NCBI GenBank assembly: GCA_036971615.1
Contig: JAYKKR010000044.1
Location: 124,001 to 188,000 of the forward strand
Source of the DNA: Amyloporia xantha
Lineage: Eukaryota > Basidiomycota > Agaricomycetes > Polyporales > Adustoporiaceae
Direction of reading: 5' to 3'
DNA length: 64,000 nt
Shown here: positions 45,033 through 56,669 of the stretch, in pieces
How positions within the stretch are numbered: position 1 is the first letter of the stretch
How the letters are laid out: each line of letters begins with the position of its first letter
Translations under genes and position numbers: made by a program
Notes under the pieces: model-generated
Databases searched by the model: none
What the model was told of the DNA's origin: nothing
What the model saw: only the letters and a program-made list of their open reading frames with translations

Positions 45033-46191
45033 GGATTCAGACGCGGAAAATTGTAAGTCGTCCATTCAGCGCCGATAACATCACTACTAACCTACCGCAC
45101 CAAGTTCAAGTTGATCGCGAGCGGTCACCGGTCCTCCTCGATGCGCTGATGTCGGAACCCGATGACTTCGAACATCACGACGGTGAGTGCAGTGATCACG
45201 AGTTTCATCTATGAAGCTCATGAAGTCGCGAACAAATTGACTTGCCGCTCGAAGGCCACGACGTGGAGCGGGCGCGGACTCCAGTTGACCTCGATTTATT
45301 TGAGTTGGAAACAGGTATGTTCCTATCTTCTTGAAACACTTCCACATGAGCAATATATTAAAATCTGCATTAAGAGCCTCTCCTCGAAGGCCACGAATTG
45401 GAGCGGGCGCGGACACCAATTGACCTCGATTTATTTGAGTTGGAAACTGGTATGTTCCCATCTTCTTGTAACACTTCAACATCAGCAAGATTTGAAAATC
45501 TGCATTAAGAGTCTCGCCGTGGACGGAGCCCAATAGATCTCGGCCTCATCAACTCAGACGAAGACATCACCGTGTCTCGCGACCGATCTCCAATTGACCT
45601 CACAGCATTGGGAGAGGACAGCGACAATGACCACGGTCAAGGTGAGTGTACTCCAATCAACGTGATCTGTGCCGGACTAACCATGCGAAACATAACCGCG
45701 TGTTTCTATCGACATCAAATTTCTGATCCGGGTCGAGCCAGGAGATCAAATTCAGTTCTCCACTAGCAGCAAGGATAAAGGCAGGGACAGGGAAATGACA
45801 ATAACTCTAGCGAACGCAGCATTATTGACATCTCCTCTGAGGACGACTTCCCAATAGACCCCGCGATCAAGTACATGACTGCAGGGCCTGCGCGCAACTT
45901 AGACGCGGTCGCGACTGCAGGTGTGATGGCGCCTCTTCCGCCTCCTTCTCATCATTCGCGACTTGCCTACATTAAGGAAAAAGTTACCCTTGGTACGTAA
46001 GAATCATCATATTCTGGACTGGTTCTGATTCCTTCATAGGGTTTCCTTCTGTGAGGGAGGCCACATTTCTCCGCGACGAGCGCCGCCACGCGCGCGAGCA
46101 GCTTATCGCGGTGAACCGCGACATCGAAGCGCTGACCGATATGCTTGTCTTGCAGCAGGCAATCCAGGGGAAGTTCGCAAGAGAACCATAG
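45033..46191 (+). CDS. SP-repeat coiled-coil protein of KDZ cassette (inner)
   Basis: The first exon is only MDSDAEN before GTAAGT. Then come short exons, two of which are near-copies of each other (about 45235-45318 and 45379-45451): EGHDVERARTPVDLDLFELE and EGHELERARTPIDLDLFELE. RSPIDL repeats follow, then a run to the last exon (about 46040-46191) with ATFLRDERRHAREQLIAVNR and DIEALTDMLVLQQAIQGKF. The C-terminal helix aligns with the outer copy (IEEDIDVANAILKLHQPIKS). It is divergent from the Zn2Cys6 gene across 255 bases. Exon limits are partly guessed. Function unknown. Confidence 0.55.
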
Positions 46192-46589
46192 GAGGGAGGA
46201 TGAGAGAGATGGAGCGAATGTTGTGGGAGAAGGAGATTGGCTCTGGCGATGAAGACAAGGAGCACGGCCCTTCACAGTAGCGTAACGACATGCATCGTTA
46301 AAAGTCATTAGTTCTCGCTGGTAATGCGAATACAATTTTCAAATTGGCACGGGCCTAGATCAGAGTAAATGACCATGAACACCACTGACAGCGGGCATAC
46401 CATAAACCGCAAGTTTAGTGTGTGTCGCGTCCGCGACAAAGTGGAGAGAATTCGCTGAAAGTGATACCTGCTAGAGGTGAGTTGTACAAGTACACGCCCG
46501 GAGAGAGTAGAGAGCTTCAGAATTATTTGTCACTACAGAGACCCCTTAATCAGTTAGGGAATGCGAACGTACATATCAACGGAGCCTAC
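46192..46589. other. No gene recognised
   Basis: 3' region of the SP-repeat gene leading into the subterminal repeats. Contains gtcgcgtccgcgac at about 46427. Confidence 0.4.
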
Positions 46590-47189
46590 TGCAAAAAGGT
46601 TGCAGCGCCCGAGCCTTGAGTAGGAACTGCGACGCGAGATCGTCCCTCTGAGGTAGTCGCGGCCGGTCCTACATGTCAGGACAAAAGCTTGGGAGCGGTC
46701 GCGGCTACAGAAAAGAAAACTCAGAAGAATAATCTCGACCGAGCCTACTGCCAGAATGTCGAATAGGGCATCGGCCGAGCCTTGACTAGAAACCGCGACG
46801 CGAGATCGTCCCTCTGAGGTACTCGCGGCCGGTCCTAAATGTCAGGACACACGCTTGGGAGCGGTCGCGGCTACGGAGGAGGAAACTCAGAGGAACAATA
46901 CCGACCGAGCCTACTGCCAGAATGTCAAATAGAGCATCGGCCGAGCCTTGAGTAGGAATCGCGACGCGAGATCGTCCCATTGAGTTCCTCGCGGCCGGTC
47001 CTGCACGCGAAGGAATCAGTTTAGGAGCGGCCGCGCCTACACTATATACACTATAAAGACGGACATGGTCGCGATGTCGGCCGGGGCTAGATCCAGGTGA
47101 TGGAATGACGCATCGGCCGGGCCATACTTCAGGTGATCACAACACACGGCGGCCGGGCCAGTCTCAGAGGCCACTGCTAGGGCGTCGGG
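46590..47189. repeat. Inner element: right subterminal repeats (165-base units)
   Basis: Nearly three units of about 165 bases, each with catcggccgagccttga, gaccgcgacgcgagatcgtc-like text, ctcgcggccggtcct and gaccgagcctactgccagaa. Successive gccttga motifs start near 46614, 46779 and 46944. Shorter cggccgggcc pieces follow to the terminal repeat. The repeat differs from the 76-base satellite at the other end but shares CGGCCG and CGCGA. Confidence 0.8.
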
Positions 47190-47272
47190 CGACGTCCGGC
47201 GCCCCATGCCTTAGGGGACAATGTCAGGCATATATATCCTAGGAGTCAGGGGTACAGTGACTGAAAGGTGTG
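47190..47272. repeat. Inner element: right terminal repeat
   Basis: Reverse complement reads CACACCTTTCAGTCACTG, then ctgactcctaggatatatat and gacattgtcccctaaggcat, pairing with 28326-28420. The 7-base duplication agccacg follows (47273-47279). Confidence 0.85.
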
Positions 47273-48369
47273 AGCCACGGGCATGAAGATTCAGGAATTG
47301 CAGTAGGTAGCGTCATTGAACATCGGGTGCCAAGCTCACAACAGGTCTTAGGTTGGTCATTAGCCAACTGAAACGGAAGATGGGCCGGCATCCGCTGGTG
47401 GCGGACCGCCTTGCGCTGGAGGAGCGCCGTCAGCGCCTTCAGAAGCGTATAGTGACATTCGAGTCCAAAGCCGCTTCGTACATTCCACTTGTGGCCGAGC
47501 CCGATGGGGATGGCGCCTCAGAGGCTTATGACGGGTCTGAATGGGATGCACTGGAGGAAGATGTCAATCCTCTTGATGAGATTTACACCGGTGAGATCGA
47601 TTCTGGAATCCAGCCTGAGAGCGCCATCATTTCGCTTCCATCGCAGCTTGGCTACGATGTTGTCGTGGCCAGCGGTTTAGAGGACATCGCTTCGGAGGAG
47701 TTGAGTTTGCGCATTGGGCAGGCCAATGACGCCCTTCATCAGATTCGCCTCGCCATTGGTTACAAGTCAGTGCTGTTTCGTACGGCGGTTCGTCATGCAA
47801 AGAGCCAGCGCCAAAAGCTCCGGTCCTGGGACGAGGTCATCTCCACGCAGAGGGCGGTGCTAGAGAACGTGCGCATTTACAGTCAAAGCCGCCACGCCAT
47901 CCTCGCTCTGAATCCGACTGACGCCATCAAAGCGCGCTTCCGTGCCATTCAACATGATGACCTCAAGGCGATCACCGCGCTGCTCGACAACTCCATCCGA
48001 GGAACACGGCAGGACAAGTTGTCCTGGATATGGACCGTAGACATCGAGGGCGATTCAACGCAGTCCAACTGGTTGACGGAGTGTGAGTGCGCTTGTGGTC
48101 CGTCCAATGCCCGCAATGCTGACTGCAGCGCGGCAGTGCATCGCGTCAACTGGTTCCGTGCAAAATCACGTAAGGATAGGTGGGCGGAGGAGTTTGTCAT
48201 GGTCACGGCAGAGATGGCGTGGACGCAGGCGAGCTTCCATAACAAGGCGAACCTATGGCGCTCCCGCCTCTATGGGCCTCCAGGTCATGTATGCTATGCG
48301 CGCCGTCAGGCCTCGCTGTGGACGCGCATGGCAGAGCATGCCGCTTCTCGCTTTAATACATGTGTGTGA
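47273..48369 (+). pseudogene. Outer KDZ transposase, 3' portion
   Basis: After the duplicated agccacg the codons for GMKIQELQ continue the exon broken at 28325. Following an intron, the long exon from about 47349 encodes LKRKMGRHPLVADRLALEER, LSLRIGQANDALHQIRLAIG, SQRQKLRSWDEV and LLDNSIRGTRQDKLSWIWTV. A short intron (about 48080-48129) leads to VHRVNWFRAKSRKDRWAEEF and the stop at 48367. Each block aligns with 35110-36122 of the inner transposase. This tail is typical of KDZ proteins and carries no known catalytic residue. Apart from the insertion no break was found. Confidence 0.85.
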
Positions 48370-48436
48370 TGGTTCGCCATTCACGACCCTACTAGATACA
48401 CAAACATAGACTTGACACAAATACAGATCTGTGTAT

Positions 48437-49702
48437 TCAACCATAAGTCCACTCCATCCAGTGCGGTGCCTTGACATTCATCGCGGCATGCACTGAGTCC
48501 CTCATAAAATAAGCGTAGCATATGCGCTCTCCATCGCATCTCTGAACGCCATGGCGCAGAAGCTTTCCGCAAAGCGCAACTACGCTACCCGCCTTGTAGT
48601 CTATAGCGATATTTGGACCATCCAGCTGCATTTCCAATGCGCCGTAGCTCCCTACCGTGGTGAGAAGGTCGAACCACTGCTTGCGCGAGTTTTTATCGCG
48701 GTGTAGCGGCGTCTCGCGATTGCTGATGACCTGAACGCCATTGAAGATCGAAGACCAAGCGCTTACTATTGCGGGATACTCCACTTCGCCAAGAAGCGAC
48801 TCCATGCACGTATGTCCCGCAGCATACAGGTCGGGATGCATGACGGACATCATGGCGGATAGGATGGTGGCTGATTCACGGATGGCGGTCAACCATCGCC
48901 ATCCACTCTGGCCATCTTGATCGCGTAAGCTCGCCGAAGGCAGCATTGGGTCCAATGGGCCCTGGATGTATGCGCCGTCATTCGCCAGTCATCAGAGTTA
49001 ACGGATCGTCAGCGTACCGTGTGACCCAGCGCGTGCCATCCTGGAGACAGATTGACAGTCCCCGGAGGTGTGGTGCAGGTTGATCGATCGCGGAAATATG
49101 CTTCATGGTTTCGCCAACTGACCCCCGGGGCTTTACGCATCAGTTGTGTTGATAGGTGGGCCGTCGCCAATTGTATCTCTCTCTGCCGACACAGCGTAGT
49201 GAGCGCGGTGCATGGCGGAAGATGAATGCGCCCACCTGGCGATTCACATGAAGGACGCCCGGAAGCACCCATGCTAGGATGCGCGAGTGCTGGTCGAGGA
49301 GCACGCAGGGTTCATCTAGAACCACGGTGGTGTCTGGGAGGAGAGGCGGCCATTTAGTCTTGAGCTGCGCCTCCAGATTCACGTTCTGTCCGGTGTTGCC
49401 CACGCCTATAGCATCAGAATAGCGGTCAATGTCCCAGGATAAGCGCACTACTTCCCGGTCAGCGCAGAATGAGTAGATGCCCACAGCATCCAAGAGTACA
49501 CACCAGGTTTGATATATGCCTTTGCGAGCTGGTGCGCGATCTGGCTGCATTCGACGACGATATCGGCGCGGATATGTGTGGGAGGCTGTGGGTTTCTCGG
49601 TTGTCCGGCTGCATTCCGAAGCTTGTGTAGCCAAAACTGAAACATATCGCGCATGCAAGCTGCCAATGTGTCGCTGAGCTCCAAGCCGCTGCCCGCTATC
49701 AT
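48437..49702 (-). CDS. TET/JBP-family 2OG-Fe(II) dioxygenase (outer)
   Basis: Four exons: about 49702-49503 (MIAGSGLELSDTLAACMRDM); about 49449-49235 (VRLSWDIDRYSDAIGVGNTG, LDQHSRILAWVLPGVLHVNR); about 49178-49020 (FRDRSTCTTPPGTVNLSPGW); and about 48970-48437 with the core. The last holds NGVQVISNRETPLHRDKNSR (HxD), LTTVGSY, KAGSVVALCGKLLRHGV (distal His) and ERICYAYFMRDSV (Arg). All catalytic residues of the TET/JBP fold are present and I found no frameshift, unlike the inner copy. Family members oxidise methylated bases in DNA; nuclear action on 5-methylcytosine is expected. It converges on the transposase end (48369) and diverges from the HMG-like gene. Confidence 0.82.
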
Positions 49703-50153
49703 GGCTTACAGACAAGAGATGGATGGAGATACACGCCCCATCTCGCATTATTGCTCAATCTGCCATCTACTGACCATGCTGCAACAGCATGTCCATTAGC
49801 TTTGCACACTTGTTTGGTCGATCACATCGTTGAGCAAGCGCCGGCAAGATCAGGCCCAGCCGATCGGCAAGGCGTGATCCGGTGATCGAGGCGCGTCATT
49901 GGCATGTGGACCGCGATTCTCGACCACGGCGCCATTACGCCGGGGCCTCGGCCTGTGAGATGCCGCGCTCCGCCGGAGAGGATGCCGGTCGGGTCTGCCC
50001 CGACATGGACGCTTGCAGTGTAAGAGAGATCAGCGGGGTTAGAACAGGACGAAAGTATCACCGGAGGTCAGACACGTCTGGGCAAATGTTCAGTTGGGAG
50101 TGCCCAAGTGTCTGTCATCCTGAGAGCATCTCGGTCTGCTTGTTGTCCTCGCC
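49703..50153. other. Intergenic region between dioxygenase and HMG-like gene (outer)
   Basis: A divergent promoter region of 451 bases. A minus-strand stretch near 49760-49880 (ending KLMDMLLQHG) could be an extra 5' dioxygenase exon, since it is followed by GTCAGT. This is not confirmed by the inner copy. Confidence 0.35.
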
Positions 50154-53100
50154 ATGGGAATAGCTATCCTGCAGGCATATCTAGACAAGATCCCAGAGCA
50201 AATAGAGCGATGGCGCAACACCAAAGGCACTGCGAGGGCACCCATTGTCGATGAGGCTGTCAATATTCTCATGGAACAATTCGCAGAGCTGACAGATAAA
50301 AATGGCCTGAAAAGGTCAAACCAACAGTTCATGGCATTGTCATCTTCGTCATTCACACATTTCTATAGTCCCTGGGGACCTATTTCAGCAACCACTACCG
50401 AATCGTAGAACCCCAGGTGCCCATCCCTGGAACGAAAAACGGTCAGCGAGGGATATGTATCAAGAGGAGCACAAAACAGAGCTGCTAAGGGTGGCCAACG
50501 AAAGGACGGGAGGACGAGGTCTGGCCCACCAGGAGATAGGCGCATACACCAAGGTAGTGAGCGAGTATTGGGGCAAACTGGATGAGGACGCAAAGGCGGA
50601 CTACCAGATGAAGGCGGATGCGTTCAACAATGACGCCAAAGAGGTCAAGGCTGGATCTTCGGCGTGAGTGGGAGCGCGACCTTTGTGCTAAGTTAACGGC
50701 AGCTGATGGCGACGCAGGAAAGCGGACAAGGAGCTCATTCCGTTTCTGAGGAAATACGCTCGAGAGGCATACCGACGCCATGGTGTCAGGATCTTTACGT
50801 TGAGTAGCTACAAATCTCCTGATGGGAGAGTCGTCATTCAGGAGTGAGCAGGCAATTTGTATCGCCTCTCACCGCTCTGACCGCTTTTCACAGACACGAC
50901 TTCAACGATGAGATGGAGAATGGAAAAGCCTTTTCCAAGGTGGACGATTGGCACGCAGATACGATGGTCAAATGGGCCAAGTACAGCACAGAGGCATTTG
51001 ATAGCAATCGCGAGGCGAGCGTTGACAACGGAGAGGGAACGTCTCGCGGCACACGGCGAGAGCTGCTGGTCGACGATGGCGGTCTCCCGTTGATACCGCC
51101 AATGGATGGCGAGGATGCGCCATCCCTGCCTGTGATGAAATCCATGATCAGAGACTTTCTGTCTACTCACTACCGTAAGTCTTGATCCACACGGCGCTCA
51201 CAAAGACGCTGATGGCGCCATAGAACGGGCTGCAGGAAGCGCCAAAGAGAAGTGCCCTTGGCGCGCGCTCAAAGTGCGTGGGGCTGAATTTATAGAAGCA
51301 GGAATGGTGCCAGACGGCTTCCAATTCGACGATCCGTCGCATATGGTCAGGAAGGACATCATCGCGGTCCTGCATCATTGGAGAGCGGCGCAAGAGGCAA
51401 ACAAGGGGCAGTGCGCGTTCCGCTTCAAGGCATACCTGAAGAGCAGGGGGGACGAGGATTCGGAGCTAATCCCTGCTGTGTATGAGGCGGCGAGAGCACC
51501 CAAAGGCGCTAAAGGCAAGGCGGGCCCCAAAAAGAAGAAAAAGAAGGCGGTGAAAAGCGGCAAGGGAAAAGGCGTGCAACGTCTCAGCACCGATGACGAT
51601 AGCGCCGTGGACGACGACACCGAGCACGAGACTTTCAATCTGGACATCGACGTCGGGTCAACTTCCGACGAAGATGATGACAGCGAAGATGCAAAGGCGC
51701 CGCCCCCAATTGGGCGCTGCTTTCACGTAGACGGCGTCAGCAATGGCTGGAGGCGGCATCGCCATCGCCAGAATTTCGCGTGATCGTGGACGCGCTGCCT
51801 CGCATGATGGTAGTAACTTCATTTTTCTCCGTAAACTAAGGCTTACCTTGCGAGTGATAGAGTGGGCTGAAGACGACAAAGCGGGCACCGGAAGGCGCCG
51901 ACTGGGCGACCTGGCACAACCCGCATCGACACTTGTCCTATATGGTTCATCGCCACGCCCATGGGCTCGATCCAGTGCTGAAGTGGCTCGACTCGAAGCC
52001 TTATTTGAACAAGTCCGGCAGGCTGACAGGGGACGTCGGCATGATTGAACAAGTGCTCCTCGTGATCGCCATGATAAGCCGCGATCTGACGGCGGCACAG
52101 TTCGCCTTCCAGGATCCCGACGCCCGCCTTCGGACATTCCACGCCATGTCAGCGAGAGCGCCATACCCTTCGCCGTGATTGCCCAGAGGCTCGACCCGCA
52201 TGTATCATCGTTGTGCGCGCTGGTGAAGCAGGCACAATCTGTGCAAGGCGACGCGCCATCCATGGAAGGTAGCTCTGTCACCCGCAGTAGCACTGCGGCC
52301 GCGGCGCAGCCAACACCTTTGGAGGCCCCACCACCGGCGTTGAAATATGGTCCACCACCGCCCCACGTTCCCAGACAGGGGAAGCCATCACCTCGCCCTC
52401 CCATGATGCCCACTGGGAATCTCAACAAGGGTCCACCTCCCCCACTCCGCCCGAAGCCTCGCCATTTGCAAACCCTGCGGGCGGAACAGGAGAGTCGTAC
52501 GCCGGACCCGCCAGCGGCATTGGCGAGGGAAGCCGCGCCAATCCTCACATCCCCTAAGATAAGGCGATCGCGAGACGCGCATAATGGCCAAGTAGCTCAG
52601 CAATCCAGCTCGCCGTTGCCGGAACCTCTGCGAGGCACGCAAAAACATTCGCTTCCGTTTCCAGTCACAGGAAAACCGCCTCCAGCAAGGCCGCTAATGA
52701 CCACGGGAAGATCGGTCTTTCCATCCATACCTAAGCGCGCCTTGGGTATGAGACCGCGTCCACAACTAGAAGAGAGACCGCCATCAATTGACGGCGCACC
52801 GCCTTCCTCGCCAATGGCGCCAGGGCGTGCACCGCCATCCTCCCCCATCGCGCTCAATGACGCAATTGTCCGCCGCGGGAGTATGGATTTCTCCTCCTCT
52901 CCACCTATTGCGATGAATCAGCTCTCACCCGTTCGAGATATGAGGGGCCTACAGGTTCATTTCTCCGACCGTGAAAATCATGACAGTGAAGACGAGAGCG
53001 ACGGCGAGGCCAATCGTGGTCCTTCTCCCTCACTTCCTGTGCCAAAGCGCAAGACACGCCAAACAGCTCGGCAGGCAAAGGAGATCAATATTCAGGCACT

Positions 53101-53431
53101 GCCAACGGCAGGCGGGTCCTCGATCACGGGTGCTCTCAACGACATGAAGGTCGCCACCCACACTCGTCAGAAGACAAAAGCTAAGGAGGAAAAGTTGAAA
53201 AAGCGAAGTCACCGCGTCAGCGAAGAGGAGGAAGAGGAGGAGGAAGCAGAGAAACCACCCCAACCTCGTGAAAAGCGAAAAAAGGCGGGTCGCTCAAAGC
53301 GGGCTCTGGCGGAGACTTATAGCGATGGCGAGGAAGAGCAGGGCGAGCCTGCCCCCGCCATTCGTAGGTCATCGCGCAAGACAGGTAGGGGAGCTCAGCC
53401 CCGACCCACTAAAGCGCGTGGTCGCCGTTAG
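50154..53431 (+). CDS. HMG-box-like, low-complexity KDZ cassette protein (outer)
   Basis: Starts MGIAILQAYLDKIPEQIERW. After an intron comes MYQEEHKTELLRVANERTGG ... VVSEYWGKLDEDAKADYQMK, the HMG-box-like pattern (aromatic, basic, W..L...K..Y). Then KADKELIPFLRKYAREAY, GLPLIPPMDGEDAP, FDDPSHMVRKDIIAVLHHW (51328), a poly-Lys stretch, an acidic run, LDPVLKWLDSKPYLNKSGRL and IEQVLLVIAMISRDLTAAQF (51970-52105), and a long Pro-rich, basic tail to KARGRR (53429). All blocks occur in the same order in the inner gene. A possible frame break lies near 51720-51950, where exon limits are unclear. Probably nuclear from its basic tail. Confidence 0.6.
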
Positions 53432-53654
53432 AATACTATTTCTCATGTACACTACCTCGCATTTAAATTCAATGGCGATGATTGAACTCAGCGCTGCGAA
53501 GGATGGCGATGGCGTGCCGCTCCCTGTGCAAGCCCCCGTGGCTCACTGTGATGCCGAGGGTGTTGCCGTCATCGCACTCTCAATCTTACTGGTCGCTGGA
53601 GAGTGTACACAATGCATTCGTTTGAAAGTACAGCGAAGTTACAAAAAGAATTAT

Positions 53655-56426
53655 CTAAGGCGAAGCGGGAGGCATCTCGGCGTCCTCGACAGCGACGGGT
53701 GATGTTGCGGCATCAGGCTCTCGCTCCTCCGCGGCCACGCTCGCCATCCCGTCGTCGTCGATCTCCAAGGAGAAACGCCTGATTGAAGGTGTGGAGCCAC
53801 CGGCGGGCGTCGACAGAGCTTCATTCGTGAAGTCCGATTGATCTCCTACAGAGCCACGCTCTGAGGTAGACCACGAAATGGGAGTGGCTCCCTCATGAGC
53901 GCTGTCCATGATCGCCCTCGCCTTGCGCCGTCGTTGCGCGTCCTGTTCCGCCTTCTGCACGAGCTCCACCGACAGATGCGCCTTGTCCAATAGCTTCTCG
54001 GCCTCCCGCGTCGTTGTGGCGAGCGACGTCACGGCGCACTGACTCAAACTGCGCGATGAGCCCCTGTAATCTCGCCTCACCTGCCTCAATGCCCGCCATC
54101 GCCTGCCGCGTCCTCTCGCTTCTCATCGCGCACGTTGTCCATCAACGTGTCCACGCGCACCTCCATGTTCGCGACTTGCGCACCAAGGCGATCCATCGCC
54201 ATGTTCTCCTTGGCTGCACGCAGATCGTCCTGCAGAACCGTGACCATCTCCTCGAGCGCGGCGATGCGAGCGACCGAGTCCTCAGAGCGCACATCTTGCA
54301 GAGTCTGCTCCGCGCCTTCAACTCTTGCCAGTAGGCCGCCAATCTGCCCTCGGCGTTATCAATGCGCTCGGTCATGTTGACCTGCTGCCTGTTGATGGCG
54401 AGCAGTGACTGCTGGAAGTTGTCGACCATGCTACCGAAGCGGTCTTGCCACGCCGTCATTATGTTGATGTTCTTCTCGAGTCGGTGGCCTTGCTCAGTGA
54501 GGTACGCCGTAAATGGCTGGAAATGAGACAGCTCCTGGTCCTGCGCGTAGCGCCCTTCATCCATGGCGGTGGGGTCCTTGGAGAATCCTACGTAGTGGTG
54601 GTACTCGCCATGGTGGTCTGGCAGCCACACATTGACTTGGTCAGTTGATCGCGCCGTCCAGAAAGAGTGAAGCCGACTTACATTTTACCTCCCAGGCCTG
54701 AGCCCAAGCCGCGACGAGCGATCGCTCGAGCTGCTGGCCTCTGCCTCCTGGAGAGGACGGTCCGCGCGCTCCTTGCCCTTCCCTTTAGCCACCGCTGGAG
54801 GTGGCTTCCCAACCCACGCCTTCATCGAGCTGAGCGACGTCTTCGGGAGCGGCGCTATTGGGCGGGACGCAGCCGCATCGCTAGTCGCTGACGCCACCCG
54901 CAGCTGGCTGTCCACCTCCGCGTCGTCCTTCGCATCGACATCCGCGCTACCCGCCTTGCCATCGTCCTTTTCCCCTTCTTCTTCATCCACATCCATCTCA
55001 TCGCTCGCCTTCGATTCCGAACCCTTCGCCGCCGCTTTGCCCCGCTTGCCTCTATCCTCCACAAACTCCTTCCTCTCCTCATCCCAGCGCGGTGGAGGAG
55101 GCTTGATGCCATCGGCAAGGCTGTTCTTGATGACGTCCTGATACTTGCTTGCCAGGACTGCACCGTAGGGGCCCCTGATCGGATTGCCACTCAGGTTGTG
55201 TGGCACGATCGAGCAGCCTATCTTGCGCTTCAGGCAGCGCATGCAACGCCGACCGTCCACGACAGCAAGCCTGCATTCAGCTTTGGCCTTGGCGCAATTT
55301 CCGCAAGGCATCGCCTGAAGGCATGTCAGTCAGCATCGCTTGCCGCGCATCTGGTAAACGTACTCACCGAGACAAATGTCTCCGTCTCCTCCATCTCCTC
55401 ACTCTCGCCTTGAGCGTCCTCGTCCATGTCGTCAGCTTCGGGCGCCGGCGACGCGCTTCGCCTTTCCCTTTCCCTTCCCCGTCGATGATCCCGCCTTCGC
55501 CTTCGACCGCGTCTGCCTGGCGTCATCATCCTTTCCCGCAGGAGACTTGCGCGATGAAGCCTTCTCGTTCGTCTTCGACGTCGATGGCCCCGCCTTCGTC
55601 TTCGTCCGCGGCTCAGACTGGGCGGCCGTCGTTTCCTCTCCTGCCGCTTTCGCAGTGGTGGTCTTGACTCCGCCCTTGGATGCCGCCTTAGTTCCCGGCC
55701 GTCGTTGCAGCCCCTCCGCGCCGTGGCTTCTTCGTTACTGGTGCAGCGATGACGACGCCCTCATCGCCGTCCGTCGCTGGTGTCGTTCCCTTTGACCTTC
55801 TAGAGGCCGCCCCTGCGTCGTCATCCGCCCCCTTCTTCGCCACTTTCCCTCGACTCCCGCCTGCCTCTGCCTCCTCCGTCACCCCACTTGGCCCCGCAAC
55901 TCCATCCCCACCCAGCGCAACCTCGCTCGTGCGCTTGCGCAACAGCGCTGCTGAGCCGTTAGTGATGACGTGGCGTATGGTTTCGCAGTGCACTCACCTT
56001 TCCACCAAAGGTTGCCCCCGAGGTCTTCGGCAATGTAATCGCCATTCCACACGTATTTGGAGAGGCCATGGCTTTGAATGGCGGGGTCGTCAACCTTGAT
56101 GGCAGTCAAGTCCACTCCGCGCTTCTTGTGCGACGCCACCGTGTATTGCGCCATGGCGCTGACCAACAGCGGCGGCACTTGTAATCCCTCGCGGTGTTTT
56201 CCCAGCGCCTTGATCTTCGCGAAGATCGATTGCTAGAGGCGCCATTATACAGACTCAGCGCCACAGTGCTCACCCTGATTGTGTTACAATCACTTACCAC
56301 TTCCTCCCAGAAGTTGCTCTCAAACACCTTGTACTTCGCGTCGCGCTTCCCGGGCAGAAACTTCAGCGCCTCTTCCAGGCGCACTGCGGCGATGATGATG
56401 TCGCTGTTGATGCTGGAGGCGGACAT
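53655..56426 (-). pseudogene. Zn(II)2Cys6 coiled-coil protein of KDZ cassette (outer), several frameshifts
   Basis: Exon 1 (56426 to about 56298): SINSDIIIAAVRLEEALKFL, FESNFWEEV. Exon 2 (about 56232-55996): LQVPPLLVSAMAQYTVASHK, LSKYVWNGDYI, WWKG. A Lys/Pro/acidic region follows (55940-55380), with a frame change near 55715. The zinc cluster CGNC-6-C-9-C-MRC-6-C lies at 55306-55210. An acidic and coiled-coil region runs from about 55000 to 53655, with frame changes near 54345, 54105 and 54030. The final frame ends EDAEMPPASP. The same spacing of six cysteines as in the inner copy supports a real binuclear cluster. The repeated shifts suggest decay, or errors in GC-rich DNA. Divergent from the SP-repeat gene across 243 bases. 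Confidence 0.65.
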
Positions 56427-56669
56427 GGTGGTAGAAGCAAAGCGAGATGGGATTTGACAGCTGTGGTGATGGCGGTGGTGGTGGTGGTGGTGGTAGAAGA
56501 AGAGACGAAGTCAGACCCACGCGGTGCATCGCGTTGGTTGATGGCGGGCGCCTGGCGGAAAGATCCGCGCCCGTTCGATCGGCACCGCACGTGTTGCGCT
56601 CATGGGTATATTAGATGCCTCTAGACGAACTTGGCACGTTTCCGCATTCCTTCCGCCTTGCTTTCAACC

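Larger units (their letters stand above)
28326..47272 (+). mobile_element. Inner giant KDZ DNA transposon with six-gene cassette
   Basis: The tips GAGCCCATTCAGTCAC (left) and CACACCTTTCAGTCACTG (right, reverse complement) are flanked by agccacg at 28319-28325 and 47273-47279. Both terminal repeats share ctgactcctaggatatatat and gacattgtcccctaaggcat. At 18,947 bases it is about the size of the outer element without its insert. It carries the same six genes in the same order, with the first duplicated. Protein similarity to the outer copy is clear but DNA similarity is low outside conserved domains, so it is a different family, not a recent copy. Confidence 0.92.
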
